From an uncultured Piscinibacter sp. (GTDB lineage: Bacteria; Pseudomonadota; Gammaproteobacteria; Burkholderiales; Burkholderiaceae_C), in assembly GCF_937952055.1 (NCBI RefSeq), contig NZ_CALFYO010000019.1, positions 248,001-312,000 of the forward strand: a stretch of DNA of 64,000 nucleotides, in the 5' to 3' direction. The notes under the pieces were generated by a model. The model saw only the letters and a list, made by a program, of their open reading frames with translations, searched no databases and was not told where the DNA came from. Positions 61,402-64,000 of this stretch are shown here, piece after piece (positions within the stretch are counted from its first letter, which is position 1; every line of letters starts with the position of its first letter). The position numbers and the translations under genes are program-made.

Positions 61402-62310
61402 TCATAGGCCGCGCTGCCGGCGCGGCTCGCGCGGCGCGGGCAGCTCGGCATCGATCGGGCGCGACAGGGTGCGCAGTGCCTCGTCGTGCAGCGCGTCCAC
61501 CGCCGGCGAGCGGCGCGATGCCGGGCTGCGCAGCAGTGACACCTCCATTGCCGGCAGCGATGGCAGGCCGTGCCGGTCCTGCTGCAGCACCATCAGTCCC
61601 GGTGGCACGCTGCAGCGGGTCAGCACCGCCACGGCGAGGCCGCTCTCCACCGCCGCGATCTGGCCGGCCAGACTGGAGCTGTTGTAGACGACGCGGTGGG
61701 CGCGCCGCTGCGCGCCGAGCGCGGCCAGCGCGGCCTGGCGCGCCAGGCTGCGCGGCTCGTAGACGGCCACCGGCAGCGGGTCGCGGCGCCAGGCTTCGTG
61801 CGCAGCCGCGCCGACCCAGACGAGCGGCTCGCGAAACAGCAGCGTGCCGCGTGTCGGCCGGTCACGCGAGACCAGCGCCAGATCGAGCTCTCCGCGCTGC
61901 ACGCGCGGGATCAGCGAGGTCGACTGCTCGCAGTCGAGCACGATCTCGACGCCCGCGTGGCGGCCGGCAAAGTTGCGCAAGACCGGGGTGAGGTAACGGG
62001 CCGCGTAGTCGTCGGGCACGCCGAGGCGCACGCGGCCGCTGAGCTGCGGGCCGTGCAGCGCGGCCAGAGCCTCACCGTGCAGCTCGAGCAGGCGCCGCGC
62101 GTAGCCGAGCAATTCCACGCCGGTGGCGGTGAGCTCCAGGTGGCGCGGACCGCGCAGCAGCACCGGGCGGCCGATCGCTTCCTCGAGCTTGAGCAGTTGC
62201 ATGCTCACTGCCGACTGCGAACGGTGGATGCGCGGTGCCGCCGCCGACAGCGAGCCCGCGTCGACCACGGCGACGAAGGCACGCAGCCAGTCGAGTTGCA
62301 GATCGTGCAT
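61402..62310 (-). CDS. LysR-family transcriptional regulator
   Basis: 302 residues. The HTH (about 5-65) reads LDWLRAFVAVVDAGSLSAAA, with the recognition segment HRSQSAVSMQLLKLEEAIGR, followed by an effector domain (about 90-290). It is divergent from the EamA gene with 91 bases between starts, the classic arrangement in which LysR controls its neighbour. It is also the first gene of the leftward Mla-type unit, so it may be co-transcribed with that unit. Confidence 0.9.
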   Translation of the reverse strand: MHDLQLDWLRAFVAVVDAGSLSAAAPRIHRSQSAVSMQLLKLEEAIGRPVLLRGPRHLELTATGVELLGYARRLLELHGEALAALHGPQLSGRVRLGVPDDYAARYLTPVLRNFAGRHAGVEIVLDCEQSTSLIPRVQRGELDLALVSRDRPTRGTLLFREPLVWVGAAAHEAWRRDPLPVAVYEPRSLARQAALAALGAQRRAHRVVYNSSSLAGQIAAVESGLAVAVLTRCSVPPGLMVLQQDRHGLPSLPAMEVSLLRSPASRRSPAVDALHDEALRTLSRPIDAELPAPREPRRQRGL

Positions 62311-62328
62311 GTGAAGCGGTCGCAAGAT

Positions 62329-62343
62329 ATTCGATAAACGAAT
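62329..62343. promoter_or_regulatory. Putative LysR operator
   Basis: ATTCGATAAACGAAT (TTCG-N5-CGAA, T-N11-A type) between the divergent LysR and EamA genes. A second perfect inverted pair, GTGAAGCGG at 62311 and CCGCTTCAC at 62362, brackets it. Confidence 0.55.
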
Positions 62344-62401
62344 GGTAATGTGAAGAACAATCCGCTTCACGGAACTGCCCGCGGGCCCGACCATGCGGGC
62401 C

Positions 62402-63376
62402 ATGTCAGACCAAGCCACCGCCGGCGGCCCTGCCGGCAGCGAACGCCAGGGCCTGTGGCTGATGGCCGCCGGTGGCGTGCTGCTCGGCACCCTCGGGGTG
62501 TTCCTCGAAGAGGCCGGTCAGCCGCCGATGACGGCTGTCTGGTTCCGCTGCGCCTTCGGCCTGCTGGCGTTGCTGGCCTGGGGCGCCGCGAGCGGACGGC
62601 TCGGCGAGCTGCACCTGCGCGGGCGCATGCTCGCCGCCGCGCTGGGCGCCGGCGTGCTGGTGCTCCTCAACTGGGTGACGTTCTTTGCGGCCATCGAGCG
62701 CACGTCGATCGGCGTGGCCACCGTCGTCGTCCACGTACAGCCGATCTGGGTGATGCTGATCGGCGCGTGGTGGTGGCGCGAGCGAGTGTCGCCGCGCCGG
62801 GCCGTGGCCGTGGCGGTGGCGCTGGTGGGGCTGGCGCTGGCCAGTGGCCTGCTCGACGTGCGGCCCGCGGCGATCGACCGTGCCTACGTGATCGGGCTGC
62901 TGCTCTGCCTGGGCGGTTCGCTCAGCTATGCCCTGGTGACGCTGCTGGCCAAGGCGGCGCAGGGTGTCGGCTCCTTCGCGTTTGCCACCTGGCAATGCGG
63001 CGTCGGCACGGTGCTGCTGGCGTGGTGGCCGTGGGCACAGGGCTGGCCGCCGGTCGGCACCGCCTGGGGCTGGCTGGCCGGCCTGGGCGTGCTGCACACC
63101 GGCCTGGCCTACGTGCTGCTCTACGGCGGCATGGCGAGGCTGCCGACGGCGCGCATCGCCGTGCTGCAGTTCGTCTACCCGGGCGCGGCGGTGATCGTCG
63201 ACCTCGCGGTCTACGGCCGCGCGCTCACCCCGGTGCAGACGGCGGGCGTGCTGCTGATGGGCCTGGCGCTGTGGTCGGCGAACCGGTCCGCGGCGCAAGG
63301 GGACGGCCGGGCTGGCAAGATAGCGCGCCGGCGTCCGGCGCCTGCGTCCTTGAACCCCCTCGACCCCCGTCCATGA
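62402..63376 (+). CDS. EamA/DMT-family transporter
   Basis: 324 residues, ten predicted membrane helices in two EamA halves. The first begins LMAAGGVLLGTLGVFLEEAG and the second VIGLLLCLGGSLSYALVTLL. Probably exports or imports a small metabolite, and the divergent LysR is its likely regulator. The ATG at 62402 is used. An in-frame ATG nine bases upstream is equally possible. The stop overlaps the next gene by four bases. Confidence 0.9.
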   Translation: MSDQATAGGPAGSERQGLWLMAAGGVLLGTLGVFLEEAGQPPMTAVWFRCAFGLLALLAWGAASGRLGELHLRGRMLAAALGAGVLVLLNWVTFFAAIERTSIGVATVVVHVQPIWVMLIGAWWWRERVSPRRAVAVAVALVGLALASGLLDVRPAAIDRAYVIGLLLCLGGSLSYALVTLLAKAAQGVGSFAFATWQCGVGTVLLAWWPWAQGWPPVGTAWGWLAGLGVLHTGLAYVLLYGGMARLPTARIAVLQFVYPGAAVIVDLAVYGRALTPVQTAGVLLMGLALWSANRSAAQGDGRAGKIARRRPAPASLNPLDPRP

Positions 63377-64000
63377 CCCAATCCTTCCTCGGCCGGCGCG
63401 GCATTGCCGTCGCGCCGCACAGCCTGGCGTCCGAAGCGGCGCTTCGTGTCCTGCGCGAAGGCGGCAACGCCCTCGAGGCGATGATCGCCGCCGCCGCTTC
63501 CATCGCCGTCGTCTACCCGCACATGAACTCGATCGGCGGCGACGGCTTCTGGGTCATCGGCGGCCCGAGCGGGCCGCTGGCGGGCATCGACGCCAGCGGC
63601 GCCAGCGCGGCAGCAGCCACGCTGGAGCAGTACGCGCAGCGCGGCGTGAGCGGCAGCATCCCGTTCCGCGGAGGCATCGCCGCGCTCACCGTCGCCGGCA
63701 CGGTGTCGGGCTGGGGGGCGGCGCATGCACTGTCGCGCGAATGGGGCGGCAGGCTGCCACTGTCGCGGCTGCTGGAGGATGCGATCTGGTATGCGCGAGA
63801 GGGCATCCCGGTCACGCACAGCCAATGGGCGGCGACGAGCGCGAAGCGCGCCGAGCTTGCGCCCGTCGCCGGCTTCGCCGAGACCTTCCTCGTCGACGGC
63901 GAGGCGCCGGCGGCCTTCAGCCGCTTCCGCCAGCGGCGCCTGGCGGCCACGCTGCAGCGCATCGCCGAGCACGGCTGCGACGACTTCTACCGTGGTGCGC
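63373..64000 (+). CDS. Gamma-glutamyltransferase-family protein (partial, cut by window end)
   Basis: The 5' part of about 209 codons. It starts ATG 63373, overlapping the EamA stop (ATGA). The N-terminus reads RRGIAVAPHSLASEAALRVL, then NSIGGDGFWVIGG and GTVSGWGAAHALSREWGGRL, all typical of the Ntn-hydrolase gamma-glutamyltranspeptidase family. There is no signal peptide at this start, and the catalytic Thr lies beyond the edge. In an operon with the EamA exporter, it may process a glutathione-type or acylated amino-acid compound (inference). Confidence 0.85.
   Translation, partial: MTQSFLGRRGIAVAPHSLASEAALRVLREGGNALEAMIAAAASIAVVYPHMNSIGGDGFWVIGGPSGPLAGIDASGASAAAATLEQYAQRGVSGSIPFRGGIAALTVAGTVSGWGAAHALSREWGGRLPLSRLLEDAIWYAREGIPVTHSQWAATSAKRAELAPVAGFAETFLVDGEAPAAFSRFRQRRLAATLQRIAEHGCDDFYRGA

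Overview
The window is about 64 kb of very GC-rich DNA with strong third-position G/C bias. This bias produces long shadow ORFs, which are left out here. The gene content points to a Burkholderiales-type betaproteobacterium (Rubrivivax/Piscinibacter/Methylibium-like). It includes an H-NS-family protein with a Lys/Ala-rich tail, tripartite-hydroxylase and branched-chain-type ABC catabolic genes, homospermidine synthase, many c-type cytochromes, a DAHP synthase and a YciH-type SUI1 protein. The taxonomic placement is inference. I recognised no rRNA, tRNA or CRISPR array.

Layout. (1) 1-9.9 kb: a catabolic cluster. A leftward tetR - VOC - FAD monooxygenase - substrate-binding protein - livH - livM unit is divergent from a rightward three-subunit molybdenum hydroxylase (FAD, 2Fe-2S and Mo subunits). 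Two near-identical 16-bp palindromes lie between them. The monooxygenase resembles 2,6-dihydroxypyridine hydroxylase, so an N-heterocycle is the best guess for the substrate. (2) 9.9-17.5 kb: a phosphoethanolamine-transferase-like sulfatase-fold enzyme, a quinone reductase, DAHP synthase, a membrane DUF4062/TPR gene pair, and two adjacent alpha/beta-hydrolase-like proteins without a nucleophile serine. (3) 17.5-31.4 kb: a PAS histidine kinase/NarL-type response regulator pair, then a tightly overlapping operon (AMP-forming acyl-CoA synthetase, E1-alpha, E1-beta, E2, an acyl carrier protein, a PAP2 phosphatase), a degenerate Usp-like protein, a Lon-like protease and a bifunctional penicillin-binding protein. 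(4) 31.4-36.6 kb: a YihY-like membrane protein, an orphan exported protein, an IS1182-type insertion sequence and an MFS transporter. (5) 36.8-43.1 kb: NmrA-like protein and two c-type cytochromes in one operon, a giant MalT-like LuxR regulator and an MBL-fold protein. A shared 20-bp motif lies upstream of all three transcription units. (6) 43.4-49.1 kb: a stress island with crp/fnr-type regulator - homospermidine synthase - groEL2 leftward, hsp20 rightward, and a host-attachment-like protein plus UspA leftward. (7) 49.2-64 kb: an hcp remnant, then mostly housekeeping and orphan genes (epimerase, YbjQ, HAD-like, H-NS, UvrD-type helicase, SUI1, aldo/keto reductase, cupin, cytochrome, OlsB-like acyltransferase), an Mla-type permease/MlaD/lipoprotein set, a LysR/EamA divergent pair, and a gamma-glutamyltransferase cut by the window edge.

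How it may work together. The most interesting signal is a set of FNR/CRP-type half-palindromes (TTGA-N6-TCAA and close variants). They lie upstream of the degenerate hydrolase pair, the synthetase/dehydrogenase operon, the crp-hss-groEL operon and the host-attachment/Usp operon. The window also encodes an FNR-like regulator whose recognition helix carries the E-x-x-S-R signature that reads TTGA. It lacks a normal FNR cysteine cluster. This suggests one stress or low-oxygen regulon spread over about 33 kb that links carbon flux to acetyl-CoA, proteolysis, chaperones and universal-stress proteins. It is a hypothesis built on motif reading and has not been tested here.
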